This document shows, in pieces, positions 9,684 through 18,964 of a stretch of DNA of 43,338 nucleotides. Each line of letters opens with the position of its first letter. Within the stretch, counting starts at the first letter, position 1. Source of the DNA: CBDUEF01 sp018063485 (GTDB taxonomy: Bacteria > Pseudomonadota > Alphaproteobacteria > Rhodobacterales > Rhodobacteraceae); contig JBAOID010000027.1 of NCBI GenBank assembly GCA_037045435.1, forward strand, positions 1 to 43,338, read 5' to 3'. Made by a program: the position numbers and the translations under genes. The notes under the pieces were generated by a model. The model was not told where the DNA came from, did no database searches, and saw only the letters and a program-made list of their open reading frames with translations.

Positions 9684-9985
9684 TCAGCCGCTCTTGGCCC
9701 GGCTCGTCACGACAGACGCGGCAATGCCTGCGATCTTCCCCGCACCATATTGGCCGCGCACCGCATGGCGAGCGGCCAAAGCCGGAATCGCTGCTAACAA
9801 CTCGGCCTTGTGGTTGCGCACCGATCCCGGATCAAAGCCAACCGGCGGCCCCATCGCCACCATGGCCAGCAGGCTGGACAGACGGTTTGGCACCATATCG
9901 CGCAGCGCCTTTGTCACCTGGAAAAACCCGCCCGATCCTTGACCCCCACCGTCTCGGCGGCGGTGATCTGCACATGGTCAATCAT
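9684..9985 (-). pseudogene. zwf: Internal fragment of glucose-6-phosphate dehydrogenase
   Basis: About 100 codons match the middle of G6PD. MIDHVQITAAETVGVKDRAG runs into VTKALRDMVPNRLSSLLAMV and AMGPPVGFDPGSVRNHKAEL, and ends at AVRGQYGAGKIAG, with one frame change near 9,920. In the full enzyme (about 480 residues) this is roughly residues 212 to 300. The N-terminal coenzyme domain with its RIDHYLGKE site and the whole C-terminus are absent. The fragment abuts the gnd stop (8-bp overlap) and ppgK follows. It is either a real double deletion or an assembly collapse. Confidence 0.75.
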
Positions 9986-10965
9986 GCGGATCGGCCTCGA
10001 TATGGCCGCCAAAACCAAAGCGCATCGCCGACAGCATCTTTTCGCCAAAGTTGTGATCCTGACGCGAGCGGAACCGCGCAAACAGCGCCGTTGCCAGCAC
10101 GTCAACCGGCACCGCCTCTTCGATGGCGGCTTCCAGCGCCCAACGTCCCTCGCCGGAATCCTCGACATAGCCGGTGAATTGCGCAAGTTCCGGGTCGCGC
10201 GCCAAAGCCTGCGCGCCAAGGTCCAGCAACCAGGATGATATCACGCTGCCCCGCCGCCAGACTTCGGCGATGTCGCCGATGTTCAGGTCAAACCGCTCAT
10301 CTTCGGGCAGATCGGCCGAGCCTTTGTTGGCCAGAATGTCAAAGCCCTCGGCATAGGCCTGCATCAAGCCGTATTCGATGCCATTATGCACCATCTTGAC
10401 GAAATGGCCTGAGCCGGCGGGTCCGGTGTGAATATAGCCCTTCTCGGCCCGAGGATCGGCATCCTTGCGACCGCTGACTGCGCGGGATCGTGCCCAAACC
10501 GGGTGCCAATGCGGCAAAGATCGGGTCAAGATGGGCTACCGCTTCCTTGGTGCCGCCGATCATCATGCAATAGCCGCGATCCAGACCCCAGACGCCGCCG
10601 GACGTGCCGCAATCGACATAGCGAATCCCTGCCTTCGCCAAATTCCTGGCGCGGCGAATATCGTCTTTGTAAAAGGAGTTGCCGCCGTCGATGATGATAT
10701 CGTCGCGCGACAATATCGCGCCCAGTTTCTCAACCGTTGTTTCGGTGATCTTGCCCGCAGGCAGCATGACCCACACCGCCCTTGGCCGCGCGCCCAAGCC
10801 TTTCACCAGCGCCTCAAGCGAGGCAGCGGGTTCCGCGCCATCCTTGTGCAATTTCTCGCGCTGCGTGGCGTCGAGATCAAAAACGACGCAAGAATGCCCT
10901 GCTTTCATCAGGCGGCGCGTGATGTTGCCACCCATCCGACCAAGACCAACTATTCCGATTTGCAT
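9978..10965 (-). CDS. gnd: NAD-type 6-phosphogluconate dehydrogenase (frameshifted)
   Basis: This is the third enzyme of the oxidative pentose phosphate pathway. The start MQIGIVGLGRMGGNITRRLM carries the GxGxxG dinucleotide site. IIDGGNSFYKDDIRRA, the substrate helix YVDCGTSGGVWGL and the catalytic GSGHFVKMVHNGIEYGLMQA all follow. Joined length is about 328 residues, which fits the short, tetrameric GndA/YqeC class rather than the 470-residue form. One base is gained or lost near 10,490, between GLGTIPR and GRKDADP, and the rest reads cleanly. ATG 10965 starts exactly at the family N-terminus. The gene diverges from galU. Confidence 0.85.
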
Positions 10966-11434
10966 TGGTTTATCCCGCTTTCCGGCATTCCAAATTCCCC
11001 AGATGACTGCGGCAACGACGCAGCCTGCGGCAGGCTTCATTTTCCGCCTGACGGCTTCCGTTTGTGTATGACAACGCGAACAACGCGGCTCGGTTCCAAC
11101 GTCATCCCTTGACGCTGTTCACAACTTCGGGAGGACCAAGCGCAAACAAGGCGGTTCATTAACCGCAAGATAAATGCTATACAGATTCTGTGATCCGGTG
11201 TTTCAGCGCCGATGGGCTGCTCTGGGGGCACAGGCTCATCACAGCACGGGCAATAAACCGGCAAGAAGCCGCCGAACTGACGTCTTCGAACGCATATGCG
11301 GCGCTCTGCGTTAAATCTCATTGCTTTGATATTATTGAACTATCTTCATTTCGAAATTGTCAGCGCGCCGCTGGAACCGTCGTTCGGACTGGCGCGTTAT
11401 AGAGGCGTAGCTTTGATTGGTTGGGGGACCGCAG
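10966..11434. promoter_or_regulatory. Divergent intergenic region between gnd and galU
   Basis: About 470 bp separate two divergent starts, so promoters for both transcripts must lie here. I see no gene I can support. A short palindrome ATTTCGAAAT lies near 11,349 in an AT-richer patch ahead of galU. I could not assign -35/-10 boxes with confidence. Confidence 0.4.
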
Positions 11435-12358
11435 ATGACCAGACCTGTAACAGCACTTAAAACCGTGATCATTCCGGCTGCCGGTAAAGGCACTCGCATG
11501 TTGCCCGCAACTCAGGTGACGGCAAAAGAGCTTTTGCCGGTGTATGATCGCCCTGCGCTGCAATTTGCCATCGACGAGGCGATTGATGCCGGTGCTGAAC
11601 GGATCATCTTGGTTGTCAGCAATGCCAAACCGGCAATCCGGCAGTTTCTGGGGGATCGTGTCGGCAAATCAACCGGATCTGTTACCCGGTTCGAAAGGCT
11701 CGCCCCCAGCGCAGAAATTGTCTATGTGACCCAAGAGCAACCGCTTGGCCTCGGCCATGCCATCCTGTGTTGCAAGGGGCTCACGCTGCCCGGCCCCTTC
11801 GGGATCATACTGCCGGATGATATCATCATGGGGCAAAGTGGTTTGTCTGAAATGGTCAGCAACTACAGCGGCGGCCACATGATCGCAGCGATGAAAGTTT
11901 CGGAACAAGAGACCAGCCAATACGGGATCTTTGCTCTGAGCGGATCCGCGGATGACCGCTGTATTGCAGTGACGGGAATGGTGGAAAAGCCGCTGCGCGG
12001 GCAAGCGCCCTCGTCTGTCGCGGCCGTCGGGCGCTATATTCTGCTGCCGATGATTTTCGACATCCTCGGCCACACGCCAAAAGGCGCGGGCGGCGAGGTG
12101 CAATTGACCGATGCCATCGCCATTGCAACCCTTTCAGTGCCGCTGACGGCGTTCCGGTTTTCTGGAACCAGATATGATTGCGGCAACCATGATGGCCTGC
12201 TGGCCGCATCGAACGCACGTCAGGCGACAGTCAAGAGCGGTCAGATCAGCGCCGCGCTCTACGGCGCACGCACCTCGGTCAGGCTTGGATGTAACGACAA
12301 AAGGCCATGGCCGGAAAGTGGGAGGGTGATGAGCAAAAACGTGCAGAACGCCATGTAA
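11435..12358 (+). CDS. galU: UTP-glucose-1-phosphate uridylyltransferase
   Basis: GalU makes UDP-glucose from UTP and glucose 1-phosphate. The nucleotide loop PAAGKGTRMLPATQVTAKEL, the QEQPLGLGHAIL and ILPDDIIM blocks, and the MVEKPLRG lysine segment are all present. GGEVQLTDAIA also matches the family. The product of about 307 residues is of normal length and reads without interruption. I chose ATG 11435, which has a GGGGGA ribosome site. A TTG at 11417 also keeps the frame open. UDP-glucose is the donor for the cyclic glucan synthase that begins downstream. Confidence 0.92.
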   Translation: MTRPVTALKTVIIPAAGKGTRMLPATQVTAKELLPVYDRPALQFAIDEAIDAGAERIILVVSNAKPAIRQFLGDRVGKSTGSVTRFERLAPSAEIVYVTQEQPLGLGHAILCCKGLTLPGPFGIILPDDIIMGQSGLSEMVSNYSGGHMIAAMKVSEQETSQYGIFALSGSADDRCIAVTGMVEKPLRGQAPSSVAAVGRYILLPMIFDILGHTPKGAGGEVQLTDAIAIATLSVPLTAFRFSGTRYDCGNHDGLLAASNARQATVKSGQISAALYGARTSVRLGCNDKRPWPESGRVMSKNVQNAM

Positions 12359-12411
12359 CGGCGCGGATTTTGCAAACCTCTGTCACTGCCATGACAAGAA
12401 AGGACGAAAAG

Positions 12412-12615
12412 ATGGAATGGAAATTGATTGAAACGAAATGGGCCGCGATGGCGCGCCGTATCCGCGCCGACGCGCCGTTTATGGCTTCGGATGATGGGCC
12501 TGTTGCGATCCGCAGCAGCCGCAGGGCTGATTCGGGCCCGGGGGCCGTCGTGACCGGGATTGCCGCGCCCGGGACCGAGACGGTGCAAAAGCGCAATCCG
12601 GTGTCAACGCCTTGA
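12412..12615 (+). CDS. Small basic hypothetical protein between galU and ndvB
   Basis: MEWKLIETKWAAMARRIRAD and a further 48 residues follow a clear AAAGGA ribosome site. The N-terminal half is an amphipathic helix and the C-terminal half is Pro/Gly/Arg-rich and probably disordered. I do not recognise a domain. The stop (TGA at 12613-12615) overlaps a TTG of the next frame, suggesting coupling with ndvB. The ribosome site and the tight fit between two real genes support it, though it is short. Confidence 0.55.
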   Translation: MEWKLIETKWAAMARRIRADAPFMASDDGPVAIRSSRRADSGPGAVVTGIAAPGTETVQKRNPVSTP

Positions 12616-12626
12616 TTGCGCAAAAG

Positions 12627-12905
12627 ATGTTGGTGCATGTATTCCAACGCCTGACACGGCCCTTTGCTCGAACCATCCCGGATCTGTGGCAGGACCAGTC
12701 GCCGATCAGGGCTGATCTGTTCGGCGCCGAGCGCCTTGAGCATCACGCGCAGACCCTCGCCGCCGCGCAGCCGGTGCGCGCGGGCTCGGGGCGTTGGGCG
12801 CCGCGGCTTGACGTCCGGGTCAGGGACAACGCTGGTTTTCTGCTGGATGCCTACAAGATCTGTGCGCAAGCTCTGCAAGCGGGCGAGACGGTGACGCCCG
12901 CCGCC
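12627..12905 (+). CDS. ndvB: Cyclic beta-1,2-glucan synthase, N-terminal fragment
   Basis: The frame reads MLVHVFQRLTRPFARTIPDL and then IRADLFGAERLEHHAQTLAA. It continues through VRDNAGFLLDAYKICAQALQ and AGETVTPAA. NdvB/ChvB proteins begin this way (LFxxERLxxHAxSLAAAQ, then ITPAAEWLVDNFHLVE). NdvB is a very large inner-membrane enzyme (about 2,800 residues) that builds periplasmic cyclic glucans from UDP-glucose. Here only about 93 codons survive: after TPAAD the expected WLVDN is replaced by a pilB sequence. The loss is a contig junction, not gene decay. The start is uncertain (TTG 12612 is possible). Confidence 0.72.
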
Positions 12906-12915
12906 GACGTCTGCA
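12890..12915. other. Chimeric junction 1: alphaproteobacterium to actinobacterium
   Basis: Family identity switches within one open frame, from cyclic glucan synthase (TPAAD) to the pilus ATPase PilB (CNHTGYHGR). From this point on, gene content and codon use are those of a high-GC actinobacterium. Both sides are broken proteins, as expected at an artificial join. Confidence 0.8.
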
Positions 12916-13271
12916 ACCACACGGGCTATCACGGTCGGGTCGGTGTCTACGAGTTGCTGACGTTGACCGACGAGATCCGCAATCTCATCGTGGAGCGGGC
13001 CACCCATTCGGCCATAAGGACGGTGGCCTTGCGCAACGGCATGCGGACCATGCAAGCAGAAGCTTTTGGGCTGGTCGCCGAGGGGGTCACCACGGTCGAC
13101 GAGGTGCTGCGCTCGGTGTATGCGCCCATGGACGAACTTCCGGTGCCCGCGCCCGTGGATGCGCCGCCGGTGGATTTGGGGTCGATGGCCACCACGTTGT
13201 CGTTGGCGGTGAGCGACGCAGCCATCGCCATCAACGAGGGTTCGATAACAGTGAGTGAGGGGATCGCATGA
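12906..13271 (+). CDS. pilB: Type IV pilus extension ATPase PilB/GspE, C-terminal fragment
   Basis: This is the last ~120 codons of a secretion ATPase of the PilB/GspE family. CNHTGYHGRVGVYELLTLTD is the second half of the zinc-binding C-terminal motif and its following strand. EAFGLVAEGVTTVDEVLRSV is the usual end of the fold. The first Cys pair and the Walker boxes lie upstream of the junction and are missing. A non-conserved tail of about 45 residues rich in Pro, Val and Ala follows. The stop overlaps the pilC start as ATGA. In an intact genome it would power pilus assembly. Confidence 0.82.
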   Translation, partial: DVCNHTGYHGRVGVYELLTLTDEIRNLIVERATHSAIRTVALRNGMRTMQAEAFGLVAEGVTTVDEVLRSVYAPMDELPVPAPVDAPPVDLGSMATTLSLAVSDAAIAINEGSITVSEGIA

Positions 13272-14485
13272 CCGACACCCTGGCGAGGTTCCGCTACGAA
13301 GGCGAAACGCTCGACGGCGAACTCGTTAAAGGCGAGATCGAGGCCGCGTCGGCCTTGGCGGCCCGCAATGAACTGGCGCTGCAAGGTACCCGCGTCGACA
13401 AGATCTCGGAGCGAAAAGGCCTGCAGGCGGAGATCACCAAGGAGCGGGTGCCGCTCCTTGAGATCATGCATTTCTGCCGGCAGATGGCCAGCTTTGTACG
13501 GGCCGGGGTTCCGGTGCTCGACGCGCTGCGCAGCATCGAATCCGACGCCACGAACAAGCGGTTCAAAGGCGTGTTGGGCGACATGATCCAGATGATCGGC
13601 AACGGTGCCACGGTCGGCGACGCCGCCGCTCGGCACGCGTCGGTGTTCCCGCCATATTTCCTAGCGATCCTCCACTCCTCCGAGTTGACGGGCCGCATGG
13701 ACCTGGCCTTTGACGAGTTGCACCGCTACATCAAGCGCGATGTGGCGCTCACCAAGCAGGTGCGCAAGGCGCTGATCTACCCGGCGATTCTGTTGGTGGT
13801 GGCCATCGGGGTCTGCGCCATCATCGTGATCTTTGTCATCCCCAAGTTCGCAGAGTTCTTCGAGAGCTTCGATGCCACCTTGCCGTTGCCGACCCGCATG
13901 TTGGTGGCCATTGCCAACTTCGTGGGGTCCACCGCCGGGTTGGTCACGGGTATCTCGATCCTCGTGCTCGTGGTGGGAACGGCGACCTTCATCCGCACGC
14001 CAAAGGGTCGGCGAGCCTTCCATGGGTTCCTCTTGAAGGTCCCGATGCTCAACAAGGTCATCGTCTATTCCTCCACGGAACGCTTTGCCCGGGTGCTGTC
14101 GGTGCTGTTGGAGTCGGGCGTGTCGTTGTCGGATGCGTTGCCCAGCGTGGCGGACTGCTCCAACAACGTGGTGTTTAAAGAGAAGCTCGATGCGGCCGCT
14201 GAACAGGTCATGCAGGGCGACGGCTTTGCGGAGCCGATGGCGAGGGCCGAGATCTTCCCGCAAACCATGGTGCAGATGATCCGCGTCGGTGAGCAGACCG
14301 GCGAATTGTCCGGGGCAGCTCGACAACGTGGCCGGTTTTACAACGAGGAACTCGACTATTCGGTGGAGAAGCTGACCGAATGGTTCGAGCCTTTGGTGAT
14401 CGTGTTCATCGGCGTGGTCGTGGGGTTTGTGGCGTTGGCGATGGTCAGCGCGATGTACGGGATCTACGGACAGGTGCAGGTGTAG
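13268..14485 (+). CDS. pilC: Pilus assembly platform protein PilC/GspF
   Basis: This is the inner-membrane platform of the type IV pilus, 405 residues. Two T2SSF domains are visible, each with the FxRQ/ARxL helix (FCRQMASFVRAGVPVLDALR and RFARVLSVLLESGVSLSDAL). Hydrophobic segments lie near residues 170-195 and 220-245 and at the C-terminus. One stretch near 14,310-14,340 reads SGAARQRGRFYNEE. Shifting frame between two single-base indels restores SGQLDNVAGFYNEE, the conserved family text. The pair looks like two compensating sequence errors. The start overlaps the pilB stop and the product is of normal length. Confidence 0.92.
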   Translation: MTDTLARFRYEGETLDGELVKGEIEAASALAARNELALQGTRVDKISERKGLQAEITKERVPLLEIMHFCRQMASFVRAGVPVLDALRSIESDATNKRFKGVLGDMIQMIGNGATVGDAAARHASVFPPYFLAILHSSELTGRMDLAFDELHRYIKRDVALTKQVRKALIYPAILLVVAIGVCAIIVIFVIPKFAEFFESFDATLPLPTRMLVAIANFVGSTAGLVTGISILVLVVGTATFIRTPKGRRAFHGFLLKVPMLNKVIVYSSTERFARVLSVLLESGVSLSDALPSVADCSNNVVFKEKLDAAAEQVMQGDGFAEPMARAEIFPQTMVQMIRVGEQTGELSGAARQRGRFYNEELDYSVEKLTEWFEPLVIVFIGVVVGFVALAMVSAMYGIYGQVQV

Positions 14486-14634
14486 ATCAACGGGTTATGT
14501 GAGCGAAAAGTCGAAGGTGCGGGCCGGCATTCAGGGGCTGGCTCACACCGCTGGTGCAGCTGGCTGCTGTGTCAATAGGCGTTGGAAACAACGGAGGGCA
14601 CCGGAAGTGGTGTTCCAATACGAGAGGTAGGGAA

Positions 14635-15065
14635 ATGAATCTCAACACCAACGAATCCAGGGCTAGCAGCGCGTGCGAACTCGGCTCACCGACATGGCCA
14701 GCGCTCGTGCTGCGGCCAAGGGCGAAGGCGGTTTCACGCTGATCGAACTCTTGGTCGTTATAGCGATCCTGGCGATTCTGGCGGGGGTCGTGGTCTTTGC
14801 CGTGGGCAACTCCACGGAAAATGCCGGGATCGCTGCGTGTGAAACCGAGCGGTCCTCGATCATCACTGCGTGGAACGCCGCGTATACGTCGAATCTGGTC
14901 AACGACGCAGCCAGCCAGGAGACCTACGACAAGTACCTCGTCGGCGGTGCCAGCGGCCTGAAGTACTTCGCTGCCCCGACCAGCACCGGTGCGACCCGCG
15001 TCAACGCCACCAAGGTTCTTCCTGCTGATTGTGCGGCGATCGCTGACGCCGACCTCCAGGACTAG
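14635..15065 (+). CDS. Type IV major pilin (prepilin), with a leader frameshift
   Basis: The prepilin peptidase site and N-helix are clear: GEGG|FTLIELLVVIAILAILA, with Glu5. They are followed by a short globular domain with two cysteines (AACETE and ADCAAIAD) that could form the D-region disulfide. The mature protein is about 110 residues. The frame of the helix opens only at GTG 14673 or ATG 14694. A much stronger start, ATG 14635 behind GAGAGGTAGGGAA, is one base out of frame, so a single-base loss in the leader is likely. It is the first complete pilin of the operon and is followed by a hairpin. This makes it the best candidate for the major subunit. Confidence 0.82.
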
Positions 15066-15090
15066 TCGCTCCGTCTAGCCGTATTGCCCC

Positions 15091-15128
15091 GCGTGGGTGT
15101 GGGTTGGGTTGAGTTTGCCCACCCACGC
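15091..15128 (+). terminator. GC-rich hairpin between major pilin and pilT
   Basis: GCGTGGGTG-T-GGG pairs with CCCACCCACGC across a 14-base loop, 26 bases after the pilin stop. There is no U-tract. It could reduce read-through so that pilin mRNA exceeds that of pilT and the downstream genes, or stabilise a pilin 3' end. Confidence 0.45.
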
Positions 15129-15160
15129 CCACCAGGGATTGCCGAGAGGTTTTCGTCATC

Positions 15161-16280
15161 ATGTTCGAACCCACTACCACGCAACTCGACCCGCTCCTGG
15201 AAGCGCTGGTGGATGCTCGCGGAACGGATCTTCACCTCTCGGTAGGTGTGCCCCCTCGCATTTCGCGTGGACGGGCAACTTCGCAACATCGAGGGCGAAG
15301 CCCCGTTGCAATCCGAGTCGACGCTCGCTGCCATCCACGCCCTCATGCCGGAGGACGCCGTCGAGGTCTACGAGGCCGACCGGCAGCTGGACTTTGCGTT
15401 CTCATGGCGTTCCCATTCGCGTTTCGTGCTAACGCCTATTTTCAGCGCGGTCGAGCCGGCGTTGGCGTTGCGGCTCATTCCGGCGGAAATTCCCGCCCCT
15501 GAGCAACTGGGGCTTCCGGAGGTGTGCCAGCGTCTGGTGACTTTGCCTCACGGTCTGGTGCTCGTTACGGGGCCGACCGGTTCCGGTAAATCCACCTCGC
15601 TGGCGGCCATGGTGCAACACATCGCCCGCACACGGCCGTGCCACATCCTGACCATCGAGGACCCGGTCGAGTATCTCCACAGTTCGAATGTGGCGCTCGT
15701 CAACCAGCGCGAGGTGGGGGAGGATTGCACCTCGTTCGCTCAGGCGCTGCGGGCTGCACTCCGTGAGGACCCCGACGTGGTCCTCGTGGGCGAGCTGCGA
15801 GACCTGGAGACCATTGCACTCACGCTCACCCTGGCCGAAACCGGCCACCTGGTCTTTGGCACGCTTCATACCAACGACTCGTCGCAGACGGTCGACCGCA
15901 TTATCGACGTCTTCCCAACCGATCAGCAGTCGCAGGTGCGAACGCAGCTGTCGATGTCGCTGGCGGCGGTCATTGCCCAGCGCCTGATTCCGCGTATTGG
16001 TGGGGGTCGGGTCGCCGCATTCGAGGTACTCACCGGCTCCTCCGCCGTGTCGAACCTCATCCGCGAGGGAAAGAGCCGTCAGCTCCGAAACGTGATCGCT
16101 ACGTCGTCGCGAGATGGCATGCAACTGCTGGAGCAGTCGCTCAGCCGGCTGGTATCGGAAGGGCTCGTCAGCCTGGAGGATGCGAAGGCGATCTCCATGT
16201 ATCCCGATGAAATTGTGCAACGACCCATGGGTGCCGGCATCAACGGCCTTCAGCCTGGAATTGCGGCAGGCCAACGATGA
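15161..16280 (+). CDS. pilT: Pilus retraction ATPase PilT (frameshifted)
   Basis: PilT is the hexameric ATPase that disassembles pili. MFEPTTTQLDPLLEALVDAR and GTDLHLSVGVPPR match the family start. A shift near 15,257 then continues with FRVDGQL. Walker A is GPTGSGKST, the Asp box is EDPVEY, Walker B is DPDVVLVGELRD and the His box is GHLVFGTLHTND. The retraction-type AIRNLIRE motif appears as AVSNLIREGK. A second, compensated pair of indels lies near 15,410-15,465, where the other frame gives the expected RANAYFQRGRAGVGVA. Joined length is about 373 residues. The stop overlaps the pilD start (ATGA). Confidence 0.9.
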
Positions 16281-17147
16281 CCATGTCGGGGGTGCTGCTC
16301 GGGGCTTTGGGGGTGCTGGTATTGGTCAGCGTTGGGTCGTTCACCAACGTGATCGTTTCACGCTTGCCCGTACAGCTGGCCACCCCCAACGAGTTTGGTG
16401 AGGCCTGGTCGACGCGACCGTGGCGCGAGGTGCTTGGCGGCACTAGCCGGTGCGACACCTGTGAGTTGGCGATCGCCCCGTGGGACAACATTCCCCTGCT
16501 GTCATACGTGCTGCTACGGGGAAAATGTCGGGGGTGCGGGTCGTCGATTCCCAGGTTCCATCCGGTGGTCGAGTTGGCCGTCCCGGCGTTGGCCATCGCC
16601 GTTCTGTTGGTGAACGGTCTGAACGTGGAAAGTCTGGTGCTGGTCTTGGCGGTGCCATCCACGGTGGCCGTCGCCGCCATCGACCAGCGGACGATGCTGG
16701 TGCCGACGCGACTGGTCTGGCCAACCTTGGGTGTGGTCGCCGTGGCGACGATGGCCGTCTTTCTTGGGACAGGTCACCTCGTTTCAATCTTGGGATGCGT
16801 GGTGGCGGCATTGGCCTTGGCGGGGCCGCTCGCGCTGCTGTGGTTTGTCATGCCGCACGCGCTCGGCTTCGGCGATGTGCGACTGAGCGTGCTCCTCGGG
16901 TGGCTGGTGGGTGTTGCGTACGCGCCGGTCGGCTGGCTGGACGCGGTGATGCTGGCGACGATCGTGCTGTTTCTGGCGAGCCTGGGCACGATCCTGGCGG
17001 CCGTGGCGACGGGCAATGCTTCGCCGCGGCTCACGGTTGGCCTTCGGACCAGCGCTCATCGCTGCCACATGGGTGGTGGTGCCGTGTTCGCAGCTATTTC
17101 TGACGGGGCCGTTGGCTCCCGTCCTCACTCGGGGGGCTTCAGCGTGA
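16277..17147 (+). CDS. pilD: Prepilin peptidase PilD (A24 family), frameshifted near its end
   Basis: This is a membrane aspartyl protease that cleaves and methylates prepilins. The cytoplasmic zinc loop has CDTC and CRGCG pairs. The two catalytic aspartates lie in AAIDQRTMLVPTRL and in GFGDVRL. About eight hydrophobic segments are present. Near 17,035 the frame changes: FGPALIAATWVVV is in the second frame, which runs to the TGA at 17145-17147. The apparent long fusion with the next pilin is an artefact of this shift. The start ATG overlaps pilT, and the end overlaps the GTG of the following minor pilin. Confidence 0.88.
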
Positions 17148-18964
17148 AACGAATCGATGCCAAGAGATTGCGAGGACGCGAGCGGTCCGAAGAGGGTTTC
17201 ACGCTCATTGAGGGGGTCATCGCCACGGTGGTGGTCTCGCTTACCATCGCTACCGCCATCACCGGGTTGACGACGATGTCCAACGCGAGCACGCACGCCA
17301 ATTCCAACGCGTAGGATCGATGCGTTGTTGAGCGGGTACGGAGAAGCCCTGAAGGCGGCGACTTACGTCGACTGCGCCATCCCGGACAATTATCAGCTCG
17401 TGATGGACGGTCTTGACGCGGGCTCTGATCCCCAGCGAGCGGCTCGCTCCGGATACCGCCACCGGTGACTTCAAGGTCGACATTTTCCGAGTGTGGAGAA
17501 CAAACCCGGCTGCCCTCGTCCCCCATTTGGTGACGGTTCCGTGGACTTGGGAACCCAGTCGATCGCCTATCGGGTAACTCGGACCGTTGGCTCGGAGGTC
17601 CAAACTCGTTCGGCGGTGATTGAGAAGCTCGATCCCGAGGGTGGGCCCAGCCTGCCTCACGCGCATCATCGACACACCTGTCCTAACTACCACGCCCGGC
17701 GATGTGGTCGCTGTCGTTCAGCTTCACCGCCACGGGGTCGTTCGGCGAGAAATACCCGATTGTCCGCTACGAGTGGAACTGTGACGGCCGAGACGAAACC
17801 CCGATCAACGTGATGGATTTCGGGACGGTGTCACCGGACCCCACGTCCTTGGCCGTGGACCGCCGAGGTCGGGACGCGGGCAGTGGTTCGGACCCGACCG
17901 TGCATTGCGTCTTTCCGGCGTCGGCGACCGGACCTACCACGCACACCATGTCCTTGTTCGTCCACGACAGCAAGGGTCAGATTTCGGAGGAGGCTCAGGT
18001 CACGGTGACGGTGGCGGCCACGCTGGTGGCGCGTACCCGCACCCGTCGCTCAGGCCACGCCTACCCCCGCCTCTGGCACGGTTCCGTTGACCGTGAACTT
18101 CTCCTCGGCAGGGTCTCGCTCGCCCGATGGCGACATCTCCTCGTACGTGTGGAACTTCCAGGACCCCGGGTCGGGATCCTCCAACGCCAGTACCGCACCG
18201 AACCCATCGCACGTGTTCTATCAACCCGGCGTCTACAACGTGACGCTCACCGTGACCGACGATGCCGGAGTCCAAGCGAGCGACATCGCGCCGGTCACCG
18301 TGGGTGCGGTGTCGGTGCCGCTGCCGGTTCCCCGATTCACCGCGCCCTTCCCCGCTGGTGGCACCGACCAGGGCCACCTTTCGACGTGTCCGCCTCGACA
18401 ACGGGTAACGGCCAGCCGGTGGCCGTGTATTCGTGGACCTTCGGCGACGGCGGTACCGCCAGCGGCGCGGTTGTGAATCATGACTTCCTCAATGCCGGAA
18501 CCTTCCAGGTGACGCTGAGGGTGGAGGACAGCGCCGGACGGTACGCCACCGCGACGCAGAACGTCGTGGTGTTGCCGTTTGTGGCTCCCACCGATTTTAG
18601 GTTGGTGGGCTCACGGTCCTATGTCCCGTGCCTCTTCTTTGGTTGTCCTGGAGCCCGCACCGGCTACTTCGACTTTGGCTGGACGAATCAGCCGAAGTCC
18701 CCCGGCGACACGGTGAGTCACGAGATCAACGTGACCGTTCTCCAGGGTTGCGTGGCATGGGCGGACCAGACTCGGACGTATTCGACGAACGCCGCCGGCA
18801 CCTGGCAGGTAGTCAGGTGGGAGGAACCGACCACCAATCCGTTCGACTTCTCTACCCAGATCTGCGTGGGTTCCGTCTACAACTACAAAATGCGGGTGAA
18901 GAGGGTGAACTCCTTGGGCACCTTGTACAGCCCGTGGTCACCCACGCAGCGGGTGACGGCATGA
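17144..18964 (+). CDS. Large PilV-like minor pilin with PKD domains (frameshifted)
   Basis: GTG 17144 starts MKRIDAKRLRGRERSEEG|FTLIEGVIATVVV, a prepilin leader, cleavage site and N-helix with Glu5. After a short pilin-like part the product carries three PKD-type beta-sandwiches. Their signatures are YPIVRYEWNCDG with THTMSLFVHDSKGQ, GDISSYVWNFQDP with PGVYNVTLTVTDDAG, and VAVYSWTFGDGGTASG with GTFQVTLRVEDSAG. The last ~125 residues (APTDFRLVGSRSY to LYSPWSPTQRVTA) look Fn3-like, with four cysteines. Total span is about 606 codons, interrupted by at least four frame changes. Ordinary PilV is about 180 residues, so the extra domains make it a probable surface-exposed tip adhesin. It is joined to its neighbours by GTGA and ATGA overlaps. 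Confidence 0.75.

Noticed and set aside
9041..10177. A 378-residue plus-strand frame opposite ppgK, zwf and gnd
   Set aside because: It has His/Pro/Arg-rich text without motifs, and the minus strand holds three recognised enzymes.
12279..13055. A 258-residue minus-strand frame across the first junction
   Set aside because: It is a shadow of the ndvB and pilB text on the plus strand and itself crosses the chimeric junction.
12612..13271. A single 219-residue protein spanning ndvB-like and pilB-like text
   Set aside because: The two halves belong to unrelated families from different organisms, and both are truncated exactly at the switch point. It is treated as a chimeric junction.
16277..17314. 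A PilD-pilin fusion protein
   Set aside because: The fusion arises only from a frame change near 17,035. The true PilD end (FGPALIAATWVVV and on) is in another frame, and the pilin has its own GTG start.
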